Source: Methylobacillus rhizosphaerae (GTDB lineage: Bacteria > Pseudomonadota > Gammaproteobacteria > Burkholderiales > Methylophilaceae). From it: a stretch of DNA of 64,000 nt. A program made the position numbers and the translations under genes. Within the stretch, counting starts at the first letter, position 1; each line of letters begins with the position of its first letter. The DNA lies in the NCBI RefSeq assembly GCF_900187985.1, contig NZ_FZOA01000001.1, positions 186,001-250,000 of the forward strand, written 5' to 3'. This document shows, piece by piece, positions 45,267 to 53,113 of this stretch. The notes under the pieces were generated by a model, which had not been told where the DNA came from, did not search any database, and saw nothing but the letters and a program-made list of their open reading frames with translations.

Positions 45267-46997
45267 ATGATTCCCGATTCTTTCATTCAAGAGCTGCTCA
45301 ATCGTGTCGACATTGTCGATGTCATTGATCGCAGTGTGCCTTTGAAAAAGGCGGGAGCCAATTACTCGGCCTGTTGTCCTTTCCATAACGAAAAGTCTCC
45401 TTCCTTTACCGTCAGTCCTACCAAGCAGTTCTATCATTGTTTTGGTTGTGGCGCACATGGATCAGCGCTGGGGTTCATCATGGAGTACCAGGGCATCAGT
45501 TTTGTCGAGGCGGTGCACGAGCTTGCCAAATCGGTGGGCATGATTGTGCCGCAGGAAACGCGGCCTGAGGAATCGATTCGGGCCAAAGCAATTCCTGGCT
45601 TGCAGGAAGTCATGCAGCAGGCGGCCAATTATTACAAGGCGGAGTTGAGAAAATCACCTCGTGCGATTGAATATCTCAAGGGGCGAGGTTTGAGTGGACA
45701 GATCGCGGCCCGTTTCCAGGTTGGTTATGCGCCTGCTGGCTGGCAGAACCTTGAAACTATATTTCCTGATTATCGCCACGAAGTGCTGCAAACAGCAGGA
45801 TTGGTGATTGATAATGAGCAGGGTCGTCGCTATGACCGGTTCCGTGATCGCATCATGTTCCCGATTCATGACCAGAAGGGGCAGGTCATTGGGTTTGGCG
45901 GCCGGGTGCTGGAAAGTGCTGATGCAGGTGCAAAATACTTGAATTCGCCGGAAACGCCCTTATTTCAGAAAGGTCAGGAACTGTATGGACTGTTCCTGGC
46001 ACGGCGCGCGATTCGCGAGGCCGGCAGGGCGCTGGTGGTGGAAGGTTATATGGATGTGGTGGCATTGGCGCAGTATGGCATCGAGTATGCTGTTGCTGCG
46101 CTGGGAACTGCCACGACGCCAGTGCATATTACCAAGCTCATGCGCCAGACGGATGATATTGTGTTTTGCTTCGATGGCGATGCTGCGGGGCGTAATGCAG
46201 CGTGGCGTGCAGCAATGAACGCATTGCCTGCATTGAAGGACGGTTTGAGGCTCGGTTTTTTGTTCTTGCCCACTGAACATGACCCGGACAGTTATGTACG
46301 CGAGTTCGGCAAGGAGGCGTTTGAGGCATTAATGGTGCAAGCCCTGCCTCTGTCGCAGTATCTGGTGCAGGAGTTGAGTGTTAATAATCGTTTGCAATCG
46401 CAGGAGGATAAAGTGCAGTTCCTCAATGAGGCTGAACCCATCCTCAAGCAGATTCAGGCGCCAAGACTGGCATTGCTTTTGCGTAAGCGGATAGCGGAAT
46501 TGGCAGAAATTTCTGCTGATGAAATGCGCAGCATGATCAAGTTGCCGGAAACTAATCGTGGCAAACCACGGTCTGCACCAAGACAGGCGCGTACTACCAT
46601 GTCCTTGCAGCGCAGGTTTGCACTCATGGCAATCATGCAGCCGCATCTGGTCGAAGAGTCTGACCAGGAATGGGCGATCGGAGGTGCAGGTGAGGATGAA
46701 ATGGTGCGCCAGGTCGTGAACGTAGCGTTGAGTAGTCCTGCGGCCAGGCCAGCTGCGATGCTGCATGCATTGGAGGCTGTGGTGGATGTGCGTTTGCTGC
46801 AGGACCTGCAGCGAGAGCTGAATGTGCTGGATGATAGTGTGGACCTGGCATCAGAGTTCGACGGTGCGCGCAGGCAGCTGAAAGATGTTTATCTGCAAAG
46901 GCAGAAAGCGTCTGTTGTAGACAGGCTCAAGGAAAAGAACTTGAGTCAGTTGACAGAGGAAGAGCGGGAGTTGCTGAAGTCTATTGGCACTCGCTGA
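45267..46997 (+). CDS. dnaG: DNA primase DnaG
   Basis: A 576-residue primase. The N-terminal CHC2 zinc finger has CCPFHNEKSPSFTVSP and HCFGCGAHG (about residues 38-65), the toprim domain (about 250-350) has VVEGYMDVVALAQYG and FCFDGDAAGRNAA, and a C-terminal helical DnaB-interacting domain follows (about 430-576). It makes RNA primers for replication. Length is normal. It starts 20 bases after the preceding terminator. Confidence 0.97.
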   Translation: MIPDSFIQELLNRVDIVDVIDRSVPLKKAGANYSACCPFHNEKSPSFTVSPTKQFYHCFGCGAHGSALGFIMEYQGISFVEAVHELAKSVGMIVPQETRPEESIRAKAIPGLQEVMQQAANYYKAELRKSPRAIEYLKGRGLSGQIAARFQVGYAPAGWQNLETIFPDYRHEVLQTAGLVIDNEQGRRYDRFRDRIMFPIHDQKGQVIGFGGRVLESADAGAKYLNSPETPLFQKGQELYGLFLARRAIREAGRALVVEGYMDVVALAQYGIEYAVAALGTATTPVHITKLMRQTDDIVFCFDGDAAGRNAAWRAAMNALPALKDGLRLGFLFLPTEHDPDSYVREFGKEAFEALMVQALPLSQYLVQELSVNNRLQSQEDKVQFLNEAEPILKQIQAPRLALLLRKRIAELAEISADEMRSMIKLPETNRGKPRSAPRQARTTMSLQRRFALMAIMQPHLVEESDQEWAIGGAGEDEMVRQVVNVALSSPAARPAAMLHALEAVVDVRLLQDLQRELNVLDDSVDLASEFDGARRQLKDVYLQRQKASVVDRLKEKNLSQLTEEERELLKSIGTR

Positions 46998-47095
46998 AAT
47001 ACAGTGGCAGGCTGTGAAACTGCTAAAAAATGTCAGTGTTTTTAAGGTATAATTCAGGGTTTCCCGTAATTAACCGCGGTTCGATGAGGTCAAGC

Positions 47096-49018
47096 ATGGC
47101 TAAAGAGCAACAGAACGAAAATGTAAACGACAAGGCAGAAATTCCGCTCAATGACGCGGATTTACGTCGCACACGTTTGAAGTCGCTTATCGTCCTTGGG
47201 AAGGAGCGCGGCTATCTTACATACGCGGAAATTAATGATCACTTGCCGGATGATGTGCAGGATTCCGAACAGATCGACGGCATTATCGGCATGATCAATG
47301 ACATGGGTATCCAGGTGTATGAAGAAGCACCGGATGCCGAAGCATTGCTGATGTCCGACGTGCCAGCACCCGTAGCGGATGAGGATGCCGTGGAAGAAGC
47401 CGAACAGGCGCTTTCCACTGTGGACTCCGAGTTTGGTCGTACCACTGACCCTGTGCGTATGTATATGCGCGAAATGGGCACTGTGGACCTGCTGACCCGT
47501 GAAGGTGAAATTGAAATTGCCAAGCGCATCGAAGATGGCCTCAAGCACATGGTGCAGGCGATTGCTGCTTGCCCAAGCACCATTATTGAACTGCTGGCAA
47601 TGGTGGATCAGGTCGAGAAGGGCGAACTGGGCGTTGACGACCTGGTGGACGGCCTGATCGATGCGGATGATGGATTGGGTGCAGAAATGGCCGCTGAAGA
47701 GGCTGGCGAAAATGAGGAAGACACCGAAGACGACAGCGATGACGACGAAGAGGATGATGACGGCGCCAAGTCGGCAGCCATCTCTGCCGAAGCACTAGCC
47801 AGATTGCGTGAAGAAGTGCTGGCCCGTTTTGCAGTCATTCGCAGTGCCCATGACAAAATGTCCGAGCTATTGGTGACGAAAGGCTCCCAGGATAAAGAAT
47901 ATATCAAGCTGCAAGCTGCGATCATTGATGAGCTGATGGAATTCCGCTTCTCTGCCAAACAGGTTGAGGCGCTGTGTGACCGAGTGCGCGGCATGGTAGA
48001 TGAAATACGTACCTGTGAACGCAAAATCATGGGTTTCTGTGTGGAAAAAGCGGGTATGCCACGTCCGCACTTCATTAAGAGCTTCCCCGGTAATGAAGGC
48101 AGCATGGAATGGTTGGCGAAAGAGCTGACCGTGAACAAACCTTATGTTGAGCGTCTTGAGCGATTCAAACACTCCATTGATGATCAACAGCAACAACTGT
48201 TGGCTATTCAGGATCGTGTTGGCATTTCCATTCGTGAGCTGAAGGAAATCAACAAGCAGATGTCCACGGGTGAAGCGCGCGCGCGCCGTGCCAAGCGTGA
48301 AATGATCGAGGCCAACTTGCGCCTTGTGATTTCCATTGCCAAGAAATATACCAATCGTGGCCTGCAGTTCCTGGATCTGATTCAGGAGGGCAACATTGGC
48401 CTGATGAAAGCCGTGGACAAATTCGAATACCGCCGTGGCTACAAATTCTCGACCTATGCCACTTGGTGGATTCGTCAGGCGATTACACGCTCGATTGCAG
48501 ACCAGGCACGTACAATCCGTATTCCTGTGCATATGATCGAAACCATCAACAAGATGAATCGTATCAGCCGCCAGATTCTGCAGGAAACCGGTCTGGAACC
48601 TGACCCGGCCACCTTGGCAGAGAAAATGGAAATGCCGGAAGACAAAATCCGCAAAATCCTCAAGATTTCCAAGGAGCCCATCTCCATGGAAACACCGATT
48701 GGCGATGACGACGATTCCCATCTGGGTGATTTCATCGAAGACCTGGCGACATTGGCACCGGTAGACGCTGCCGTGTATGCAAGCTTGCGCGAAGCGACCA
48801 AAGAAGTGTTAGAATCGCTGACCGCGAGAGAAGCCAAAGTGTTGCGTATGCGTTTCGGTATTGAAATGAATACGGATCACACATTGGAAGAAGTCGGAAA
48901 ACAGTTTGATGTGACGCGTGAGCGTATTCGTCAGATTGAAGCCAAGGCCCTGCGCAAATTGCGCCATCCAACCCGCTCTGAACGTCTGCGCAGTTTCCTC
49001 GAAACTGGCAACGATTAA
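47096..49018 (+). CDS. rpoD: RNA polymerase primary sigma factor RpoD (sigma-70)
   Basis: A 640-residue group 1 sigma factor. Region 1.1 is at the N-terminus ([23 protein letters not shown]), region 1.2 has [16 protein letters not shown], and the non-conserved insert contains a very acidic stretch near residues 205-225. Region 2 ([58 protein letters not shown]) and region 4 ([27 protein letters not shown]) follow. The ATG at 47,096, after GATGAGG, gives the usual N-terminus; an earlier in-frame start at 47,030 is rejected. A TATAAT sequence at 47,048-47,053 could be a -10 box for a gene-proximal promoter. Confidence 0.98.
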   Translation: MAKEQQNENVNDKAEIPLNDADLRRTRLKSLIVLGKERGYLTYAEINDHLPDDVQDSEQIDGIIGMINDMGIQVYEEAPDAEALLMSDVPAPVADEDAVEEAEQALSTVDSEFGRTTDPVRMYMREMGTVDLLTREGEIEIAKRIEDGLKHMVQAIAACPSTIIELLAMVDQVEKGELGVDDLVDGLIDADDGLGAEMAAEEAGENEEDTEDDSDDDEEDDDGAKSAAISAEALARLREEVLARFAVIRSAHDKMSELLVTKGSQDKEYIKLQAAIIDELMEFRFSAKQVEALCDRVRGMVDEIRTCERKIMGFCVEKAGMPRPHFIKSFPGNEGSMEWLAKELTVNKPYVERLERFKHSIDDQQQQLLAIQDRVGISIRELKEINKQMSTGEARARRAKREMIEANLRLVISIAKKYTNRGLQFLDLIQEGNIGLMKAVDKFEYRRGYKFSTYATWWIRQAITRSIADQARTIRIPVHMIETINKMNRISRQILQETGLEPDPATLAEKMEMPEDKIRKILKISKEPISMETPIGDDDDSHLGDFIEDLATLAPVDAAVYASLREATKEVLESLTAREAKVLRMRFGIEMNTDHTLEEVGKQFDVTRERIRQIEAKALRKLRHPTRSERLRSFLETGND

Positions 49019-49037
49019 AGCGCGGTACAAGCTTTAA

Positions 49038-49114
<77 letters not shown>

Positions 49115-49149
49115 ATTACCTGTTCATTGCAATTCGGAGCAGTACACTA

Positions 49150-49184
49150 AACCCCGGTAAATCCTAGTGATTCCGGGGTTTTTT
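49150..49184 (+). terminator. Rho-independent terminator after tRNA-Ile2
   Basis: AACCCCGG (49,150-49,157) pairs with CCGGGGTT (49,173-49,180), followed by TTTT. It stops rpoD-tRNA transcription before the integrase. Confidence 0.85.
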
Positions 49185-49229
49185 GTTTAATACTGTTCAA
49201 TCCAGTCCGTTGACATCCGGCAAATTAAT

Positions 49230-49276
49230 GGGGTAACTTTGGGGGTAACACACTTACCCCATCCTGGAGTTACCCC
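49230..49276. repeat. Integrase-proximal GGGGTAAC repeats (putative arm sites)
   Basis: GGGGTAAC occurs twice in direct orientation (49,230-49,237 and 49,242-49,249) and its complement TTACCCC twice (49,254-49,260 and 49,270-49,276), right up to the integrase start. Such clustered repeats beside an attachment site are typical of integrase or excisionase arm-type sites; binding is inferred. The first pair recurs at the right end of the island. Confidence 0.55.
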
Positions 49277-49278
49277 AA

Positions 49279-50493
49279 ATGGCTTTAAATGACGTAGCAA
49301 TACGCAAAGCAAGCCCGCGTGATAAGACATACAAGCTCTATGACGAAGCGGGGCTATTTATTCAAGTTACCCCATCTGGGGGTAAGTGGTGGCGTTTCAA
49401 GTATCGTTACCAGGGTAAAGAAAAGCTGTTATCACTTGGCACTTATCCCGATGTGTCATTGGCCTTGGCACGTGAACGTAGAGAAGATGCCAGAAAGCTG
49501 CTTGTCCAGGATATTGACCCTGGTGAGAATCGCAAGGCAGCCAAGCAAAGTAAACAAACCAATGCTGCTAACAGCTTTGAAGCCATCGCCCGCGAGTGGG
49601 TAGCCATTCATATGGAAAACAAGGCAGACAGCCACCGGAATAAGGTTGTGAGGCGTCTTGAGGTATATCTATTTCCCTGGCTTGGCAGTAAGCCTATTGC
49701 CGATATAACAGCCCCTGAAATACTGGAATGCATCAAGCGCATTCAAAATCAGAATAAGTTAGATACAGCACACCGAACCCTTCAAGCTGCAGGGCAAGTA
49801 TTCCGCTATGCCGTGCAAACTGGCCGAGCTATGCGTGATGTCACCACTGACCTGAAAGGTGCTATTCCCTCCTCTACCGTTACGCATATGGCTTCACTGA
49901 CCGACCCCAAGGATGTAGCAGAGCTATTGCGTGCCATGGATGGATTCACAGGCACATTGACAGTGCAAACAGCCCTACGCCTTGCACCACTGTTTTTCGT
50001 GCGTCCTGGTGAGCTACGCACAGCAAAATGGGTAGACATTGATCTGGAGGTTGGCGAATGGCGTTACAGAGTAAGTAAGACCAAAACAGATCACCTAGTG
50101 CCTCTCTCTAGCCAGGCCATTGCTTTGTTGCAAGATCTGCACCCAGTATCAGGCCATGGTGAGTTTGTATTCATGGGTGGCCATGATCCCAAGAAGCCTA
50201 TGAGCGAGGCAGCTATCAATGCTGCACTAAAACGTATGGGCTACGACACCAAGACACAGATCACCGGCCATGGATTCCGGGCAATGGCCAGAACTCTGCT
50301 GCATGAACGTCTGAATATTGACCCGCATATCATTGAGCACCAGTTAGCGCATAAAGTGCCAGATGCTTTGGGTAGTGCCTATAACAGAACCAAGTTCATT
50401 GAGCAGCGCAAAGAGATGATGCAGGCATGGGCAGATTATTTGGATGAGTTGAAGGCAGGGGCAAAGGTGATCAATTTGAAGGGAGCGGCATAA
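49279..50493 (+). CDS. P4-type tyrosine integrase
   Basis: A 404-residue phage integrase: an N-terminal DUF4102 domain (YKLYDEAGLFIQVTPSGGKWWRFKYRYQGKEKLLSLGTYP; about 1-85), a SAM-like core-binding domain (about 100-185), and a catalytic domain with VRPGELR (Arg), HGFRAMARTLLHE (His, Arg) and the Tyr in SAYNRTKF near residue 370. It catalyses integration and excision at the adjacent tRNA-Ile2. GGAG precedes the ATG, within the GGGGTAAC/TTACCCC repeat cluster. Confidence 0.95.
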   Translation: MALNDVAIRKASPRDKTYKLYDEAGLFIQVTPSGGKWWRFKYRYQGKEKLLSLGTYPDVSLALARERREDARKLLVQDIDPGENRKAAKQSKQTNAANSFEAIAREWVAIHMENKADSHRNKVVRRLEVYLFPWLGSKPIADITAPEILECIKRIQNQNKLDTAHRTLQAAGQVFRYAVQTGRAMRDVTTDLKGAIPSSTVTHMASLTDPKDVAELLRAMDGFTGTLTVQTALRLAPLFFVRPGELRTAKWVDIDLEVGEWRYRVSKTKTDHLVPLSSQAIALLQDLHPVSGHGEFVFMGGHDPKKPMSEAAINAALKRMGYDTKTQITGHGFRAMARTLLHERLNIDPHIIEHQLAHKVPDALGSAYNRTKFIEQRKEMMQAWADYLDELKAGAKVINLKGAA

Positions 50494-50507
50494 CACTTTT
50501 ACAAGTG

Positions 50508-50652
50508 TTTTCTCTCCCTATGCCTTTTTTAACCCGGGACACCCGGGGCATCCGGGCAAGCCCGCCATTACTGGGTTTCAGCCGTCCCGGCTATTCCGGT
50601 ACAACCCGGGACACCCGGGGCAAGACTACCCAAAGCCGTTCAATGCCGTCCG
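50508..50652 (+). repeat. 145-bp inverted repeat, left copy
   Basis: This sequence begins TTTTCTCTCCCTATGCC, ends CAATGCCGTCCG and recurs in inverse orientation at 55,990-56,134 with one mismatch in 145 bases. It is rich in CCCGGG palindromes and holds two direct copies of the 20-mer AACCCGGGACACCCGGGGCA (the second copy is preserved exactly in both repeats). It follows the integrase stop by 14 bases. The likely role is a cis-acting replication or termination site; see the findings. The translated frames across it are not considered genes. Confidence 0.92.
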
Positions 50653-50738
50653 GCTGGTTTGTAACGCGCCTGATGTTTCTGCTGGCATATACCACCAGCA
50701 TTTTGATAAAGAGTAACACCTAATTGGGAGGTTTTATC

Positions 50739-51446
50739 ATGGCGAATGCTGAATCTATCACTACACTACCCGATGGCTACCCTTTTATTGCAATCCCTGA
50801 TGATTTTAAGGTTTGTGATCGGGGTTTGCTTCACTTTGACATTGACATCCCGCTTGGAAAGATAATGGTATCTGGTGGCTATGGGTATCTTACTTGTACA
50901 TCCAGCCCCAATGTTTTGATATCAGCAGGGTTATTACTCCCTGATTGGTTGCCTGGATTTGCAGGTAATAACAAAAATACACAGCTAGTAGTATTCACAA
51001 ATGCAGGCCCAATGTGCATTTTTGGAAATCAGCGAGGGGCTAGAAAAAGCATACCTTATCCTGCACTTCAGGTTATTGGTAATGGCAAAACCAGCATAAG
51101 GATTGCTTTTCCAATGACTGAGCAGCAGCGAACAATAATTGCAGAGAAGAAATTGCGAGATGAGCAAGCGTTGCTTATCGAGATGAGACGCGAGGCGCGG
51201 GCAGCATGCGATGCTGAGCGTTACCGTCAGTCAATTGATCATGCACGTGATCAAGTAGTGTCATTCCTAACAATGCAGCTTGAAAGGTGCTCGGACAGTC
51301 TTGCCGAGGCGTTACTTGGTGAAAGCCGTTATAGAATTACTAACGAGGCACAGGCAGAAATTAGGCGTCACCTTATGGCAGCGGTACAGGTGGCACAAAA
51401 GCGGGAGGCATATCGCCTGGCTAATCGTGCCCTATCCCTTGTGTAA
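50739..51446 (+). CDS. Island protein of unknown function (N-terminal beta, C-terminal helical)
   Basis: A 235-residue protein I do not recognise. The first 120 residues look beta-rich with hydrophobic and aromatic residues (YPFIAIPDDFKVCDRGLLHFDIDIPLG; LLPDWLPGF). From about 125 on it is strongly charged and helical (MTEQQRTIIAEKKLRDEQALLIEMRREARAACDAERYRQ), likely a coiled coil. There is no signal peptide. The ATG at 50,739 follows GGGAGG; an upstream frame start is not used. It sits between the left 145-bp repeat and the next unknown gene. Confidence 0.75.
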   Translation: MANAESITTLPDGYPFIAIPDDFKVCDRGLLHFDIDIPLGKIMVSGGYGYLTCTSSPNVLISAGLLLPDWLPGFAGNNKNTQLVVFTNAGPMCIFGNQRGARKSIPYPALQVIGNGKTSIRIAFPMTEQQRTIIAEKKLRDEQALLIEMRREARAACDAERYRQSIDHARDQVVSFLTMQLERCSDSLAEALLGESRYRITNEAQAEIRRHLMAAVQVAQKREAYRLANRALSLV

Positions 51447-51514
51447 GGGTAATGCCGAGGCAAGCATTTCATTGTAAACAAGTCTCATTATCTTAATATA
51501 CTACTTTATTAAAT

Positions 51515-52234
51515 ATGACGTCCAACTTCTTTAATCCACCTTACAACAAACCAGTTTCGGCGAAGGATGTTTTTGAGAATGTATTTACCAGCCTGCGTGA
51601 ACAAATTGATGCATTTGAAAATATGGATTATTTAGCGCAGCGACCGTCTACTGATAACCCTTGGTGTATTTGGGTTGGTTTGCGCTACACATGGAATAAG
51701 AGCCTATCCCATGTAATAAAAGAACTTTCTTATCTGGAAAAGAAAGTTTTCAAAAATCAGGCATCAGCATACGAGATGCATTTCTCCAAGACTGCGGGAA
51801 TGTCGTACCAACGAGAGCTAGTCACAGCACTGCTGGATAGAATATTAAAAATCAAAAACACTGATCAACTTAAAGATCACCTGACGGAAATCAAGATTGG
51901 CTTTATGCAAGCATGGGTGATTGATATCCAGTTAAAAACAAACAGCCTGGAGCTGTTGGCGGCCAAGGGGGAGAAATTCACCCTCTCCCGTAGCAGGGGG
52001 TGTGATGCACTGGGTAATGTCATTCTGTCATTACTTCAGGAACATGGTAAGGAAACCAAGGCAAAATCAATATTCAAAATGTTAGCGGACCTTGTTGACC
52101 CAGTAAATTCACATCCGATTATTCAGGGTGTTGAGGATGAGGCAGTCTATTGGCGGGCCGCCAATGGGAGTGAGAAGAAAACAGCATTTGGCAGCATTGA
52201 GAATCGGTTAACAAAATACAAAAGAATGGTTTAA
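51515..52234 (+). CDS. Island protein of unknown function (mostly helical)
   Basis: A 239-residue cytoplasmic protein I do not recognise. It appears mostly helical, with the distinctive segments NPWCIWVGLRYTWNKSLSHVIKELSYLEKKVF and KTAGMSYQRELVTALLDRILKIKN. It has no transmembrane segment or nuclease motif. The base composition is more AT-rich than the chromosome. It is 68 bases after the previous gene and ends 18 bases before a perfect palindrome, so it may be the last gene of a short unit. Confidence 0.75.
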   Translation: MTSNFFNPPYNKPVSAKDVFENVFTSLREQIDAFENMDYLAQRPSTDNPWCIWVGLRYTWNKSLSHVIKELSYLEKKVFKNQASAYEMHFSKTAGMSYQRELVTALLDRILKIKNTDQLKDHLTEIKIGFMQAWVIDIQLKTNSLELLAAKGEKFTLSRSRGCDALGNVILSLLQEHGKETKAKSIFKMLADLVDPVNSHPIIQGVEDEAVYWRAANGSEKKTAFGSIENRLTKYKRMV

Positions 52235-52251
52235 TTTTCACGCTTTCCGGC

Positions 52252-52270
52252 AAACCGTGATTCACGGTTT
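52252..52270. promoter_or_regulatory. Perfect 19-bp palindrome upstream of alpA
   Basis: AAACCGTGA and TCACGGTTT are perfectly inverted around a single base. It lies 60 bases before the alpA start and 18 after the previous stop. It may be an operator for a regulator such as AlpA, or the stem of a leader RNA. The half-site AACCGTGAT recurs before darT (56,282-56,289). Confidence 0.6.
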
Positions 52271-52278
52271 ATATAGTA

Positions 52279-52334
52279 AGCATCGCAAAGGCCAATGGTG
52301 GTCTTTGGAAACCCATAGGAATTATTGCGATGCT
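52279..52334 (+). ncRNA. Structured leader of the alpA-primase operon, possible regulatory RNA
   Basis: AGCATCGCAA (52,279-52,288) pairs perfectly with TTGCGATGCT (52,325-52,334), and the alpA start codon at 52,330 lies inside the second arm. The 36-base loop contains AAAGGCCA and TGGTGGTCTTTGG, which can pair as a smaller internal stem. The fold could hide the start codon. In phages P1 and P4 similar positions before anti-repressor or primase operons hold C4/CI antisense RNAs; membership here is not shown. Confidence 0.5.
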
Positions 52335-52539
52335 ACAAAATACTTTACCTAACACTGGCTTTGTTCGCCTACCCCAAATCCTTTCTGTTATCCCTATTGG
52401 CCGCACCACCTGGTGGACTGGCGTTAGAAATGGGAAATATCCTGCCCCTATCAAACTGGGAGCCAATACCACTGTATGGAAAGCTGAGGATATTCATGCC
52501 TTGATTGCGCGCCTTGTACAGGAAGGTGGTAAAAAATGA
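52330..52539 (+). CDS. AlpA/excisionase-type small DNA-binding regulator
   Basis: A 69-residue protein of the AlpA family (MerR-like winged helix): FVRLPQILSVIPIGRTTWWTGVRNGKYPAPIKLGANTTVWKAEDIHALIARL. These proteins act as excisionase, or activate integrase genes, in P4-like elements. The ATG at 52,330 lies within a stable leader stem and no strong ribosome-binding site precedes it. It overlaps the next gene by ATGA. Confidence 0.88.
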   Translation: MLQNTLPNTGFVRLPQILSVIPIGRTTWWTGVRNGKYPAPIKLGANTTVWKAEDIHALIARLVQEGGKK

Positions 52540-53111
52540 GCACAAATAATCAATTTTATGCATGTTCGGTATGTGATCCCGCCGGTATCAAGAAAATAGA
52601 TTTAATCGGGAAATTTAGTATTTTTATGGACAAGGTGCTTGCGTTATCTCAAGCGGATACAAGCATGGTTCACCTCACTGAAAAGGCGATGATAGATACA
52701 AGAGTTGGCCTTGAGTTGGCTTTACAGGGGTTTATCAGCAAAAAAGTTCATTCTGACTACCATGTGGAGTGCTGGCGCTTGTTATCAGAGGAGTTGGCTA
52801 ATATTGCAGCTTACTGCCAATCAATGGCAGATGGAAACAAAAAACCTAGCAAACATTTCAGCGACAGGCAAATTGATATTGCTGTAGACATTATTACCAC
52901 TGGCCAATCAGTCAATGAGTTGCCCTGTGATGAACGGGAAAAATTTATTGCTACATTACGAGAAATAGCGAATAGCGATATTACTCCTAAAGAAAAACAC
53001 TCTCTAATTGGCTTAGAAATTAAAAAGGCAGCAGCCATTGTGGAGAATACTAAATTCAATCCAAGCAGTGAGAGTGAGATACCGACATATCCACCTATTG
53101 AAAAGTATTGA
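52536..53111 (+). CDS. Island protein of unknown function, alpA-primase operon
   Basis: A 191-residue protein I do not recognise. It is predicted helical, with cysteines near the N-terminus (ACSVCDPAG) that could bind a metal, a central conserved-looking stretch (SDYHVECWRLLSEELANIAAYCQ), and a charged C-terminal half. It starts in the ATGA overlap with alpA and its stop is three bases before the primase start. Tight coupling suggests a role in replication or its control. Confidence 0.75.
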   Translation: MSTNNQFYACSVCDPAGIKKIDLIGKFSIFMDKVLALSQADTSMVHLTEKAMIDTRVGLELALQGFISKKVHSDYHVECWRLLSEELANIAAYCQSMADGNKKPSKHFSDRQIDIAVDIITTGQSVNELPCDEREKFIATLREIANSDITPKEKHSLIGLEIKKAAAIVENTKFNPSSESEIPTYPPIEKY

Positions 53112-53113
53112 TC

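Noticed and set aside
50505..50723. Open frames across both 145-bp repeats with a shared peptide such as RGIRASPPLLGFSRPGYSG
   Set aside because: The shared peptide (also on the minus strand near 56,000) follows from the DNA inverted repeat itself; flanking codons differ at once and no ribosome-binding site supports the frames.
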